From Sphingomonas_D zeicaulis (GTDB lineage Bacteria; Pseudomonadota; Alphaproteobacteria; Sphingomonadales; Sphingomonadaceae), in NCBI RefSeq assembly GCF_050433225.1, contig NZ_JBNPXQ010000001.1:1798001-1862000 (forward strand): DNA of 64,000 nt, read 5' to 3'. Shown piece by piece: positions 37,046 through 45,304 of the stretch. The stretch's first letter is position 1. Every line of letters begins with the position of its first letter. The notes under the pieces are model-generated. The model was not told the origin of the DNA, searched no databases, and saw only the letters and a program-made list of their open reading frames with translations. Both the position numbers and the translations under genes were made by a program.

Positions 37046-38017
37046 TCAGAAGCGCTCGCCGACCATCGCCTCGCTCTTTTCCCACAGGGCCCGGGCATTG
37101 GCCGGATCGAGCGCGTAGGAGCGCACGCCTTCTGCCACGGGATTGATCAGCCCGTCGGTTACCGCCGACACATGGCAATTCTCGCAATATTTGCCGCCGA
37201 CCTCGTCCGCCGGCGCAACGAAGCCCGCCCAGACCGAGGTTGCGGCCCCCTGCGGCACCGTCTTCCATTCGAAGGGCTGCTTGCCCTCTGCCGCGAGTTC
37301 CTCGTTGATCTGCGCGATCATTACTTCGAAGCGATCGTCGGCGACATGGCGGCCCAGCTCGGTATGGATACCGCCGGGATGAAGCGCCGTGGCGCGAACG
37401 CCGCGGTCGCGGTGGCGACGGTCAAACTCGACAGCGAACAGGATGTTGGCGGTCTTCGAACGGCCATAGGCGATCCACGGATCATAATCAGTCCGCTCGA
37501 AGCCCGGATCCTCAAGGTCGACATCCGAATAGCGATGGCCGGACGACGCGACGTTCACCAGCCGCCCGCCCGTTGCGATCAGCCCGGCGATGCGGTTGAC
37601 GAACAGGAAGTGACCGAGATGGTTGGTGCCGAACTGCGTTTCGAACCCGTCGGCCGTATGGCCGAACGGTGCCGCCATCACGCCGGCATTGGCGATCACC
37701 ACGTCGAAAGGCCGACCATCCGCCACCAGCGCATCCGCCGCCGTGCGCACGCTGGCCAGCGAGGCAAGGTCCAGTTCGATCAGTTCGAGGCTGCCGCCAT
37801 GGGCTGCGGCTTCGCGCACCGCCGCAGTCGCCTTTTCCGCCTTCGCCAGATCGCGCGCCGCGCCGACCACCTGCGCCCCATGCGCCACCAGCGCACGGGC
37901 GGTCTCGACACCGAGGCCGGCGGAAACGCCCGTCACCACCACCCGCTTGCCCGACAGATCCATCCCCGCGAGCACTTCGTCGGTCGTGGAAGTCGCTCCG
38001 AAAACCATGGACATCAT
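37046..38017 (-). CDS. SDR-family oxidoreductase, retinol-dehydrogenase-like
   Basis: This 323-residue SDR has TGVSAGLGVETARAL, NAGVMAAPFG, NVASSGHRYS and the active-site YGRSKTAN, as in the WWOX/retinol-dehydrogenase-like subgroup. After the core it has GGKYCENCHVSAV, a Cys-rich insertion also seen in close homologues. ATG 38017 has AAGGAG at five bases. It is the first gene of a two-gene SDR unit and is divergent from a TetR regulator; the operator-like repeats lie between them. The substrate is not predictable. Confidence 0.88.
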   Translation of the reverse strand: MMSMVFGATSTTDEVLAGMDLSGKRVVVTGVSAGLGVETARALVAHGAQVVGAARDLAKAEKATAAVREAAAHGGSLELIELDLASLASVRTAADALVADGRPFDVVIANAGVMAAPFGHTADGFETQFGTNHLGHFLFVNRIAGLIATGGRLVNVASSGHRYSDVDLEDPGFERTDYDPWIAYGRSKTANILFAVEFDRRHRDRGVRATALHPGGIHTELGRHVADDRFEVMIAQINEELAAEGKQPFEWKTVPQGAATSVWAGFVAPADEVGGKYCENCHVSAVTDGLINPVAEGVRSYALDPANARALWEKSEAMVGERF

Positions 38018-38090
38018 GAATCTCCTTGTACCGGCGCCCCGCCCCGTCCGGCCTGCAATGGCTTGTATGCGGGGCCGAGACGATATAAAT

Positions 38091-38127
38091 AGGAGGTCGC
38101 CTCCGTTTACATACGGAGGGATCCTCC
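38091..38127. promoter_or_regulatory. Operator-like array between SDR and TetR genes
   Basis: Alternating half-sites GGAGG and CCTCC form three overlapping inverted repeats: GGAGGTCGCCTCC (38092-38104), CCTCCGT-TTACAT-ACGGAGG (38100-38119) and GGAGGGATCCTCC (38115-38127). CCTCCGTTTA occurs twice as a direct repeat. The place between a TetR gene and its divergent targets, and the symmetry, make this a good TetR operator candidate, overlapping one or both promoters. Confidence 0.65.
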
Positions 38128-38148
38128 GTTTAGCAAGGGCGAATTGGC

Positions 38149-38727
38149 GTGGCCGTCGAGACCGAAATGCAGACCAGCCGAAAGCCGCGTGCCGATGCGC
38201 TGCGCAATCGCGCGCAGCTTCTGGAAGCGGCCAAGGCTGCCTTTGCGGAAAAGGGCGCGGCAGCGAGCCTGGAAGAGATAGCGCGCGGCGCCGGGGTGGG
38301 GATCGGCACGCTTTACCGCCACTTCCCGACGCGCGATGCATTGATCGCCGACGTCTACCGCAACGAAACCGATCAGATCGTCGCCGCCGCCGCGCGCTTC
38401 GCGGAAACGCTGCCGCCGATCGAGGCGCTGCGCGAATGGCTGCTGCTGTTCGTGGACTTCATGTCGACCAAGTATGGCATGATGGACGCGCTCAATTCGA
38501 TCGCCGGCGGCGCATCCGACCTGTTCGCCGCGTCGAGCGCACATGTGAAGCAAGCGACCGGAAAGCTCGTCGAGCGCGGCACCGCGAGCGGCGAGCTTCG
38601 CGTCGACATGGATCCGCTGACCTTGCTGTGGGCGCTGGGCGGTGTCGCCAAGATGAGCTCCGGTGACGGCTGGCAGGCGGAGGCGCGGCGGTTGGTCGAC
38701 GTGCTGATCGCGGGCGTGCGGAGCTGA
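38149..38727 (+). CDS. TetR-family transcriptional repressor
   Basis: This 192-residue protein has the TetR DNA-binding domain at residues 15-62 (RAQLLEAAKAAFAEKG, ASLEEIARGAGVGIGTLYRHF) and an all-helical ligand domain. Family members act as dimers released from DNA by a small ligand. Its start lies 22 bases after the operator-like repeats, which it shares with two divergent SDR genes. Autoregulation and control of the SDRs are therefore likely but inferred. The ligand may be the SDR substrate. Confidence 0.9.
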   Translation: MAVETEMQTSRKPRADALRNRAQLLEAAKAAFAEKGAAASLEEIARGAGVGIGTLYRHFPTRDALIADVYRNETDQIVAAAARFAETLPPIEALREWLLLFVDFMSTKYGMMDALNSIAGGASDLFAASSAHVKQATGKLVERGTASGELRVDMDPLTLLWALGGVAKMSSGDGWQAEARRLVDVLIAGVRS

Positions 38728-38739
38728 ACTTTTCGGAGC

Positions 38740-39510
38740 TCAATCACGCAGGCGGAAATCGATGGCGACATTGAAGGTGATGCGCTCGCCCGGCACATCG
38801 GTGGGCGCGGCCGGATAGGGTGAGGCGCGGCGCAGCATCGCCGCGCCTTCGGCGTCGAGCGAGGCTAGCCCCGATGGGCCGGTCAGCGCGCCTTCGATCA
38901 GCCGGCCGCTGCGATCGAGCACGAAGCGCACGCCCACGCTGCCTTCCAGCCGCCGCATCTTCGCATAACGCGGATAGACCTGATGCGCGAGCAGCCAGGA
39001 GCGGACGCGCGCGGCATAGGCGCGGCTGTTGCCCGCCGGCGCATCGACATCCATCCCGTCGCGCGCACCCTTGCGCTGCGGTGCCGCCGCCTCGCTGCGC
39101 TGGGCGGTGCGCGCCGGCGCGGCGGTGACGGCCGCGGGCGCCGCGCTGGCCGGTGATGGCGCCGCGGCCGCGGGCGGCGTCGGCGGCGCAATCGAGACCG
39201 CCACCGGCCGCGCCGGCATCGGCACGATCGGCGGCGGTGCCGGGGTCGGCACTGGCGGTGGCTGCGGTGGCTCCACCGGCGGGGTCGTCTCGGCGGGTGG
39301 CTGTGGCGCAGCCTCGGCGGGTGCCGCCGCATCCGCCTCCGCGGTCTCGCTGCCCTTGAGGACAGCGAGGTCGAGCACGGTCAGCGCCCGTTCGCGATGG
39401 GGCTTCCGCGCGGTCGAGGCGAGCCCGATGGTTATGAGGCCGGCGAAGGTCGCCGCCGTCATCACCAGCGAGAGGGCCGCCGCGGCCGTGCGGGAAGCGG
39501 GTTGCGCCAC
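38740..39510 (-). CDS. tonB: TonB-family energy transducer
   Basis: This 256-residue protein has an N-terminal membrane anchor (about 10-32), a long Pro/Ala-rich spacer (about 60-140, many PP and AP pairs) that crosses the periplasm, and a C-terminal TonB domain (VYPRYAKMRRLEGSVGVRFVL, GLASLDAEGAAMLRRASPYP). TonB carries proton-motive energy from ExbB/ExbD to outer-membrane receptors. The neighbouring receptor gene ends eight bases upstream on the same strand, so this TonB is probably dedicated to it. No exbB or exbD lies in the window. Confidence 0.88.
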   Translation of the reverse strand: MAQPASRTAAAALSLVMTAATFAGLITIGLASTARKPHRERALTVLDLAVLKGSETAEADAAAPAEAAPQPPAETTPPVEPPQPPPVPTPAPPPIVPMPARPVAVSIAPPTPPAAAAPSPASAAPAAVTAAPARTAQRSEAAAPQRKGARDGMDVDAPAGNSRAYAARVRSWLLAHQVYPRYAKMRRLEGSVGVRFVLDRSGRLIEGALTGPSGLASLDAEGAAMLRRASPYPAAPTDVPGERITFNVAIDFRLRD

Positions 39511-39518
39511 TGGCGTCG

Positions 39519-41627
39519 TCAGAAGCCGGCGGCGACGGTGAAGCGGAACGTCCGCCCCTGCGCCGGCAGCGACGAGAGATGCCGTTCGAAATATTTGTCG
39601 AACAGGTTCTCGGCGCCCAGCCGGAACTCGAAGCCTTCGGCGGCACCGCGCTGCGGCTTGAACGCGAAGAACAGGTCGTGAACCGAATAGCCCGGCGTCG
39701 CGAGCGCGGCGGTCGTCACCTTGTCCTGCTTCTCGGCGAACTCGCCGCGCCAGCCGCCCGAAAGTCCGCTAACCGGATCGGCATAGCCGAGCGTCAGGTT
39801 GTACTGGTTGGCCGGGATCGTGTTCAGGTAGAGGCCGTTCAGCCGATCCTTGCCGTCGATGATCGCCAGGCTGCCGCGCGCGAAGAAGCCGCGCAGGCCA
39901 TATTCGGCCTCAACCTCGACACCCTCGAAGCGCGACTCGCCGACATTGATGAAATAGGGCGAGGTCGCGGTGCCGCGGGTGATGAGATCCTTCACATTGT
40001 TGCGGAAAGCGGTGGCCTTCAGCCGGAAGCGATCGCGCGAAGAGGCGATGCCGTTGAACGACAATGTGAAGCCAAGCTCATAATTGTCCGACTTCTCTGG
40101 CTTCAGATCGAGCGCAACATTGTTCGCGGTGGCGCTGGTGCGGCTGTAAAGCTCATCGAGCACGGGCATGCGCACGGTGTGCGCGACCGAGCCGAACACC
40201 GAGACCCAGTCGGTCAGCGCGTAGATCGCCGCCAGCTTGGGCGAGACACCATTGTTGTGGACCTTGCGCGCGCCCGGAATGTCCGTTTCCACCCCATTCA
40301 CGATCGCCTTGCCCGGCTTCATGTCGGTCCAGTCGATGCGCGCGCCGGGGATGATGGTCAGCTTGTCCGACCACATCAGTTCGGCTTGCGCGTAAAGGCC
40401 GTACTTCGTCATGTCGCCTTCGGGGTGCGTCGCCGCGCCCGGGGTGATCACGCCGGTGACGGAGCTCTTGCGCGGGTTGCGCCGCTTCTGCTCGCTCCAC
40501 TGGCCACCGAGGATGAAGACGAGGTTCCAGTCCCCGCCCAGTTCGAAGTTGGAGGTGTTCTGCAGCCGCGCCTGCTTCGTCTCATAGGAGAATTCGGAAT
40601 ATTCGAGCGGGCCGAGGAAGGCGGTCTCGGTCTGGTTCACGACTGAGTCCGCGTAGGAGACCTGCGCCTCGACGTTGAAGATCTTGCTACCGTCGAAATC
40701 ATTGACGTAGCCGAGCACGCCGGTCTTGTCGTGAACGCGGCGGCGCACCGGCAACGCGGCGAGCGCCTCGGCCTGGTCGTAGATCTGCGAGCTGTCGCTG
40801 ATCCAGTCCTGATAGGATGCCCAGAAGGCGTGCTTGCGGTTGCCGCCGATCGAGACGCGCGCCTTCACCAGCCAGCTATCGGAAAGCGCGTTGGACGGGT
40901 TCACCTCATCGCCACGGCCATCCTCGTAATTTTCGGAGCGGCGATAGTTATAGCTGCCAAGCAGTTCGACGCCCTCTACCGGCTCGGTCGCGACGATGCC
41001 CGAAAGCAGATAGCCCTCGGCATTGGTTTCGGTGCTGCCCTTGAGGCGCACGCCGATGCGATCGCCATTCGACAGGAAGTCCGACGCATCCTTGGTGGTG
41101 AAGTTGACCACACCCGCAAGCACGCCGGCGCCATACAGCGTCGACGAGGCCGGGCCGCGCAGCACCTCGACGCGCTTGTAGAGTTCGGGCTCACTGAAGA
41201 ACGCGCCCATGCGATACTGTTCGAAGAATTTGGTGACGCCATCGACGGTCATCAGGATGCGGCTGTCGGAATCGGCAAGGCCGGTGCCGAGGCCGCGGAT
41301 GTTGAACCCCTGCCCCAGCGCACTGACGCCGCCCTGCACGCTGACGCCAGGAATACCCTCCAGCAATTCGCCGATCGTCGTCGCCTGGGTGCGGTCGATA
41401 TCCTCCTGATCCAGCGCGGTGACCGCCTGCGGCGTATCGATCGCGACCTTGTCGGCGCCGGCGGAGACCACGAGGCGGTCAAGCGAAAGGATGGTTTCGG
41501 TTTCCTCGCCGTCATCCTTCGCCTGCGCATCGGCTGCGGGCTGCGGCGCGCCAGTGGCCTGCGCCATCGAGACACCCGGCACGAGCAGCAGCGCAACGCC
41601 ACACAGCAGACCCGTCGTCTTCTTCAT
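39519..41627 (-). CDS. TonB-dependent outer-membrane receptor (heme/hemoglobin-receptor-like)
   Basis: This 702-residue receptor has a signal peptide ending near SMAQA, then a plug domain (VVSAGADKVAIDTPQAVTAL, GELLEGIPGVSVQGG, FNIRGLGTG, VEVLRGPASSTLYGAGVLAG). A 22-strand type barrel follows, ending in RTFRFTVAAGF with the terminal Phe needed for outer-membrane insertion. The plug and barrel style is closest to hemoglobin/heme receptors. Neighbouring DUF4198 and cobO genes also allow cobalt, nickel or a corrinoid as ligand. ATG 41627 gives a clean signal peptide. It precedes tonB by eight bases. Probable metal-dependent control is discussed at the upstream palindromes. Confidence 0.9.
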   Translation of the reverse strand: MKKTTGLLCGVALLLVPGVSMAQATGAPQPAADAQAKDDGEETETILSLDRLVVSAGADKVAIDTPQAVTALDQEDIDRTQATTIGELLEGIPGVSVQGGVSALGQGFNIRGLGTGLADSDSRILMTVDGVTKFFEQYRMGAFFSEPELYKRVEVLRGPASSTLYGAGVLAGVVNFTTKDASDFLSNGDRIGVRLKGSTETNAEGYLLSGIVATEPVEGVELLGSYNYRRSENYEDGRGDEVNPSNALSDSWLVKARVSIGGNRKHAFWASYQDWISDSSQIYDQAEALAALPVRRRVHDKTGVLGYVNDFDGSKIFNVEAQVSYADSVVNQTETAFLGPLEYSEFSYETKQARLQNTSNFELGGDWNLVFILGGQWSEQKRRNPRKSSVTGVITPGAATHPEGDMTKYGLYAQAELMWSDKLTIIPGARIDWTDMKPGKAIVNGVETDIPGARKVHNNGVSPKLAAIYALTDWVSVFGSVAHTVRMPVLDELYSRTSATANNVALDLKPEKSDNYELGFTLSFNGIASSRDRFRLKATAFRNNVKDLITRGTATSPYFINVGESRFEGVEVEAEYGLRGFFARGSLAIIDGKDRLNGLYLNTIPANQYNLTLGYADPVSGLSGGWRGEFAEKQDKVTTAALATPGYSVHDLFFAFKPQRGAAEGFEFRLGAENLFDKYFERHLSSLPAQGRTFRFTVAAGF

Positions 41628-41703
41628 TCGATCCCCCGAAGTTCGCGATTTTCGATTGTCGCGGCAAACCGCGTGACGGCGGACATACCGCATCAAATTG
41701 ATA

Positions 41704-41732
41704 TTGCAAGTGAGTCTCAACAGCTATAGCTG
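41704..41732. promoter_or_regulatory. Candidate metal-regulator site in the divergent receptor promoter
   Basis: Two neighbouring symmetrical elements lie between the receptor and DUF4198 genes: TTGCAAGTGAGTCTCAA (41704-41720, loosely Fur-like) and the perfect palindrome CAGCTATAGCTG (41721-41732). The surrounding 130 bases serve two divergent transcription units. The link to Fur or another metal regulator is a guess from gene type. Confidence 0.4.
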
Positions 41733-41755
41733 ACGCAATCACTCACGGGGGACCA

Positions 41756-42547
41756 ATGATGAGAATCCGTTCCTGGGCGGCGATCAGCGCCGTCACGACG
41801 CTGCTGATCGGCGCGGGCGCCGAGGCGCACATGCCCTATCTCCTGCCCTCCGCGTTCGATGTCGGCCACAGCGACCATGTGACGCTGCAGTCTTCGTTCG
41901 GCGAGGATGCGTTCGCGCCCGAAGTCGCGATGCGCGATGCGCCCTTCCATCTCGTTGGCCCCGATGGTGCCAGGGGTACGGTTGGCCCGGTTACCTATCT
42001 GCGTGACCTTTCGATCTTTGAGGCGGACCTTAAGGCGGAGGGCACCTATCGCCTCACCACCGGCCAGCGGCTGGGCCGCAAGGGCAAGATGTTCGAAGCG
42101 AACGGCCAGTGGCTGATGCGCGGCGAAGATGGCAATCCGCCCGCCGGCGCGCGCGAGGTGGACGTGCAGAGCACGACGCTGGCCGAGGCCTTCGTCACCC
42201 GCGGCCAAGCCACGCGCGGCGCGCTCAAGCCGATCGGCGCCGCGCTGGAGATCGAGCCGGTCACCCACCCCGCCGAGATCGCCAGCGGCGCCGATGCCCG
42301 ATTCCGCCTGCTGTTCGACGGCAAGCCGCTCGCCGGCAGCCGTATCACCCTGTTCCGCGCAGCAGGCAACTATGATGGCCAGAAGGTCGCTGCACAGGTC
42401 GACAGCGGCGCCGATGGCAGCTTCGTGCTGAGCCCCAAGGACCCCGGGCTCTACCTCATTCTCGTCCGCCACCGGACGATGGCGCCCGCGGGCAGTGAGA
42501 CGCCCTATCGCAGCTACACCTACACCCTCGCCTTCGACGCCGCCTGA
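41756..42547 (+). CDS. DUF4198-domain periplasmic protein
   Basis: This 263-residue protein has a signal peptide (about residues 1-24, ending GAEA) and then HMPYLLPSAFDVGHSD, the His-rich start typical of DUF4198 proteins. The C-terminal half is a beta-sandwich carrying FDGKPLAGSRITLFRA and DPGLYLILVRHR. DUF4198 proteins are often linked to nickel/cobalt uptake (NikK type) or to TonB receptors; the exact role is not settled. The mature N-terminal His could be a metal ligand. It is divergent from the TonB receptor and starts a possible operon with the EF-hand gene 15 bases downstream. Confidence 0.8.
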   Translation: MMRIRSWAAISAVTTLLIGAGAEAHMPYLLPSAFDVGHSDHVTLQSSFGEDAFAPEVAMRDAPFHLVGPDGARGTVGPVTYLRDLSIFEADLKAEGTYRLTTGQRLGRKGKMFEANGQWLMRGEDGNPPAGAREVDVQSTTLAEAFVTRGQATRGALKPIGAALEIEPVTHPAEIASGADARFRLLFDGKPLAGSRITLFRAAGNYDGQKVAAQVDSGADGSFVLSPKDPGLYLILVRHRTMAPAGSETPYRSYTYTLAFDAA

Positions 42548-42562
42548 ACGGAGATCATTCCA

Positions 42563-43063
42563 ATGACCCTGCGCATCATCCTCGCCGCCAGCCTGATTGC
42601 CGCCGGCGCCGCCACGCCCGCCTTCGCCCAGCATGGCGGCAACGCCTTCGTCGCCGCCTATGACGCCGACAAGAATGGCACGCTCACCCGTGCCGAATAT
42701 GATGCCGGCCGCGACGCGCGCTTCAGGGCGACCGATGCCAATGGCGACGGCGCGATCACCGAAGAGGAATATGTCGGCGAATATTCGGCCCGGCTCGAGG
42801 TGGAACTCGCTAGCTTCGATCGCGGCGAGGAGAAGAAGGCCGAGGCGCGCCAGCGCCAGATCCGCCAGACCCGCGTGCGCTTCGGCGTGATCGACACCAA
42901 CAAGGACGGCAAGATCGACCGCGCCGAATATGACGCGATCGCCGAGCGCAGCTTTGCCGAGCAGGATGCCGACAAGGACGGCACGATCACCCCGGCCGAT
43001 GTCGCCGCCACCACCGCGCGCCGCACCGCGCAGCGCGAACAGCGCGAGAAGAGCGAGCATTGA
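42563..43063 (+). CDS. Secreted EF-hand protein
   Basis: This 166-residue protein has a signal peptide (ending TPAFA) and four EF-hand loops: DADKNGTLTRAE, DANGDGAITEEE, DTNKDGKIDRAE and DADKDGTITPAD. All have the Asp residues at positions 1 and 3 and Gly at 6 needed for calcium. A helical, charged segment (about 88-110) separates the two pairs. It is periplasmic or surface-exposed. It follows the DUF4198 gene by 15 bases. A role as calcium sensor or metal buffer for the neighbouring uptake system is an inference. Confidence 0.85.
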   Translation: MTLRIILAASLIAAGAATPAFAQHGGNAFVAAYDADKNGTLTRAEYDAGRDARFRATDANGDGAITEEEYVGEYSARLEVELASFDRGEEKKAEARQRQIRQTRVRFGVIDTNKDGKIDRAEYDAIAERSFAEQDADKDGTITPADVAATTARRTAQREQREKSEH

Positions 43064-43152
43064 TGCCAAAGCGCAGCCGGCGCGGTGCGCTGCCGCGCCG
43101 GCTTGCGCCCCCTCCCCGCCGCACCTAATCGGGCGCGGGAGGAGCCAAGACC

Positions 43153-43764
43153 ATGACCACCGAGACCGACGATCGCGACGCACGCCACAAGGCGCGCGCG
43201 GTGAAGCATAAGGAGGTGGTCGACAAGCGCATCGTCGCCGCGCAGATCGACAAGGGGCTGTTGCTGGTGCTCACCGGCAATGGCAAGGGCAAATCCTCAA
43301 GCGCCTTTGGCATGGTCGCGCGCACTCTGGGGCATGGCCGCAAGGCGGCGGTGTTCCAGTTCATCAAGGGCGCGATGGATGTGGGCGAACATGCCTTCTT
43401 CGCCAGCCACCCGGATGTGACCTGGGAGAAATGCGGTGAGGGCTTCACCTGGGAAACCCAGAACCGCGAACGCGACATCGCCTCCGCCCGCGCCGGCTGG
43501 GACAAGGCCCGCGCCGCTCTCGCCGATCCGGACATTCACCTCGTCGTGCTCGATGAACTGACCTACCTGGTCAGCTACCGTTACCTGTCGATCGACGAGA
43601 TCCTGCCGCCGATCCTCGCCCGCCCGGCGATGCAGCACGTCGTCATCACCGGTCGCGCCGCCGACGGCGCGCTGATCGAAGCGGCGGACACGGTGAGCGT
43701 GATCAAGGACGAAAAGCACGCCTTCCGCGACGGGGTAAGGGCGCAGGACGGGATCGATCGCTAG
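43153..43764 (+). CDS. cobO: Cob(I)yrinic acid a,c-diamide adenosyltransferase (CobO/BtuR)
   Basis: This 203-residue enzyme adds the adenosyl group to cobalt in corrinoids, making coenzyme B12 from salvaged or new corrinoid. It has the P-loop TGNGKGKSSS (residues 41-50), FQFIKGAMDVGE, VVLDELTYLV and TGRAADGALIEAAD, all typical of the CobA/CobO/BtuR family. ATG 43153 has GGAGG ten bases upstream. No other cobalamin gene lies in the window and no B12 riboswitch was seen. Its place behind a TonB receptor and DUF4198 protein suggests corrinoid salvage. Confidence 0.92.
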   Translation: MTTETDDRDARHKARAVKHKEVVDKRIVAAQIDKGLLLVLTGNGKGKSSSAFGMVARTLGHGRKAAVFQFIKGAMDVGEHAFFASHPDVTWEKCGEGFTWETQNRERDIASARAGWDKARAALADPDIHLVVLDELTYLVSYRYLSIDEILPPILARPAMQHVVITGRAADGALIEAADTVSVIKDEKHAFRDGVRAQDGIDR

Positions 43765-43789
43765 ATCGGCGCGGGAGCCGCTCTTTGCC

Positions 43790-43976
43790 CTCGCCCCTAC
43801 GGGGAGAGGGGACAGGTCCGCGTAGCGGACCAGGGAGAGGGGCAGTCGCGCCAAGCGTAAAGATTCAGACGGGTTCGCCCCGGAAAAAGGTGGACAAGCA
43901 GCATCGCCGAGTCCTCAAAACCCTTACGCTTGGCGCGACTTCCCCTCTCCCCGTCCCTCTCCCCATAGGGGCGAGG
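43790..43976. repeat. Long nested inverted repeat, MITE-like
   Basis: The left arm (CCCTCGCCCCTACGGGGAG... to ...AGTCGCGCCAAGCGTAA, ending 43860) is matched by the right arm (from TTACGCTTGGCGCGACT at 43924-43940 to ...GGGGCGAGGGA at about 43977). The arms are about 50 bp and pair almost fully, with a 63-base centre. The left arm carries an extra insert of about 20 bases, itself a palindrome (GGTCCGCGTAGCGGACC, 43815-43831). No reading frame lies inside. It may be a non-autonomous mobile element or a large bidirectional terminator between cobO and the convergent aminotransferase-like gene. Confidence 0.75.
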
Positions 43977-44044
43977 GAGCGCGGCGGCAGCTCCGTTCAA
44001 TCCATATCCGATGCGTGAATCCGGTAGTTCTTCGGTGGACAGCG

Positions 44045-45304
44045 CTAAATCCCGACCTCTTCCTTCAGCGCCGCCGCCAGCCGGTCCACATCCCCCATCG
44101 TCGTGAACAGCGCCGGCGTCACCCGCACGCAGGCGCCCTTGGCAACGCCATCACGCGCGACGGTGAAGATGCGGTGGCGCTCCAGCAGTCGTTTCGCCAG
44201 CGCGCCATTGGCCTCGTCGCTCGTCTGCCCGGTGAAGCGGAACGAGGTGATGCCGCCGTGGAGCGTGGGATCGTCGGGCGTCAGCACCTCGATGCCCGCG
44301 ACGCCCCCCACCTGCCCCACCCAGCGATCCCGCAACGCGCGCAGCCGCGCGGCGCGGCGCTGGCTGCCGATCGCCTGCTGGAATGCCAGCGCGGCGGGAA
44401 CGCTCAAAATCGCGGCGAAATCGCTGGTGCCGGGGTGGATGCGCGCCATCACCGTGTCGCGGTCGCCCGCCAGATTGGCCGGGTCATAGTCTATGCGGCC
44501 GAGCGCCGCCTTGCGGATGTGGATCGCGCCGACGCCCAGCGGCGCGCCCAGCCATTTGTGGCAGTTGAGGCCGACGAAATCGCAATCGAGATCGGCGAGC
44601 GAGGTCTCGATCTGGCACCAGCTATGCGCAGCGTCGACGATCGCGTCGATACCGCGCGCCCGCGCCAGCGTGGCGATTTCGCGCACCGGCAGCACCAGCC
44701 CGGTGCGGTGGCTGAGATGCGTCAGCAACACCAGCCGCAATCGCGGATTGGCGTCGAACGCCTCCGCGTAGGCCGCGATCAGCGACTCGCGCGATGCCGG
44801 CTCCGGCAGCGCGATTCGGACGACCTGCGCGCCGTGCCGCCTAGCCAGGCTCTCCATGCACGCCTGCATGCTGTCATAGTCGAGGTCGGCATAGAGCACC
44901 GCATCGCCGCGCGCGATGCGGTTATAGCCGAGGATCAGCGCCTTCAGCGCCTCGGTGGCGTTGCGGGTGAAGGCGATCTCATCCGCCGGCACGCGCAGTT
45001 CGGCGGCCAGCGCCGCGCGCGCCGCCATCCAGTCGGCGCCGAAGCCGCGCCGCGTGTAATAGCTGGTGTCGCGATTGACCCGCGCGAGATGCTCCTCATA
45101 GGCGGCGAGCACCGGCCGCGCCATCATCCCCCAATTGCCGTTCTCCAGCTGGATGACATCTCGGGTCACGTCATATTGGGCGGCGATGCCGCGCCAATAG
45201 CCATCCTCATCGGCGGGCGCGCCCGCCGCCGCGGCGCCAGCTGGAAAGGCGAGCCCCGCGGCACCCGCCAGCACCGTGCGGCGATCGACGACGGGCGCAG
45301 CCAT
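44045..45304 (-). CDS. Tat-exported class V aminotransferase-fold (PLP) protein
   Basis: This 419-residue protein has a twin-arginine signal (DRRTVLAGAAGLAFPAG, residues 7-23), so it is probably exported folded with its cofactor. The body is a class V aminotransferase/isopenicillin-N-epimerase-like fold: FTRNATEALKALI, DAAHSWCQ (Asp224) and the PLP lysine Lys250 in NCHKWLGAPLG. The group includes epimerases, desulfurases and lyases. The start overlaps the stop of the TonB-receptor gene (TGATG), which implies joint function in the periplasm, perhaps on an imported amino acid or small peptide. The true substrate is unknown. Confidence 0.88.
   Translation of the reverse strand: MAAPVVDRRTVLAGAAGLAFPAGAAAAGAPADEDGYWRGIAAQYDVTRDVIQLENGNWGMMARPVLAAYEEHLARVNRDTSYYTRRGFGADWMAARAALAAELRVPADEIAFTRNATEALKALILGYNRIARGDAVLYADLDYDSMQACMESLARRHGAQVVRIALPEPASRESLIAAYAEAFDANPRLRLVLLTHLSHRTGLVLPVREIATLARARGIDAIVDAAHSWCQIETSLADLDCDFVGLNCHKWLGAPLGVGAIHIRKAALGRIDYDPANLAGDRDTVMARIHPGTSDFAAILSVPAALAFQQAIGSQRRAARLRALRDRWVGQVGGVAGIEVLTPDDPTLHGGITSFRFTGQTSDEANGALAKRLLERHRIFTVARDGVAKGACVRVTPALFTTMGDVDRLAAALKEEVGI

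Noticed and set aside
41717..43183. A 488-codon minus-strand frame opposite the DUF4198 and EF-hand genes
   Set aside because: The plus strand has EF-hand loops and signal peptides; the minus frame has none.
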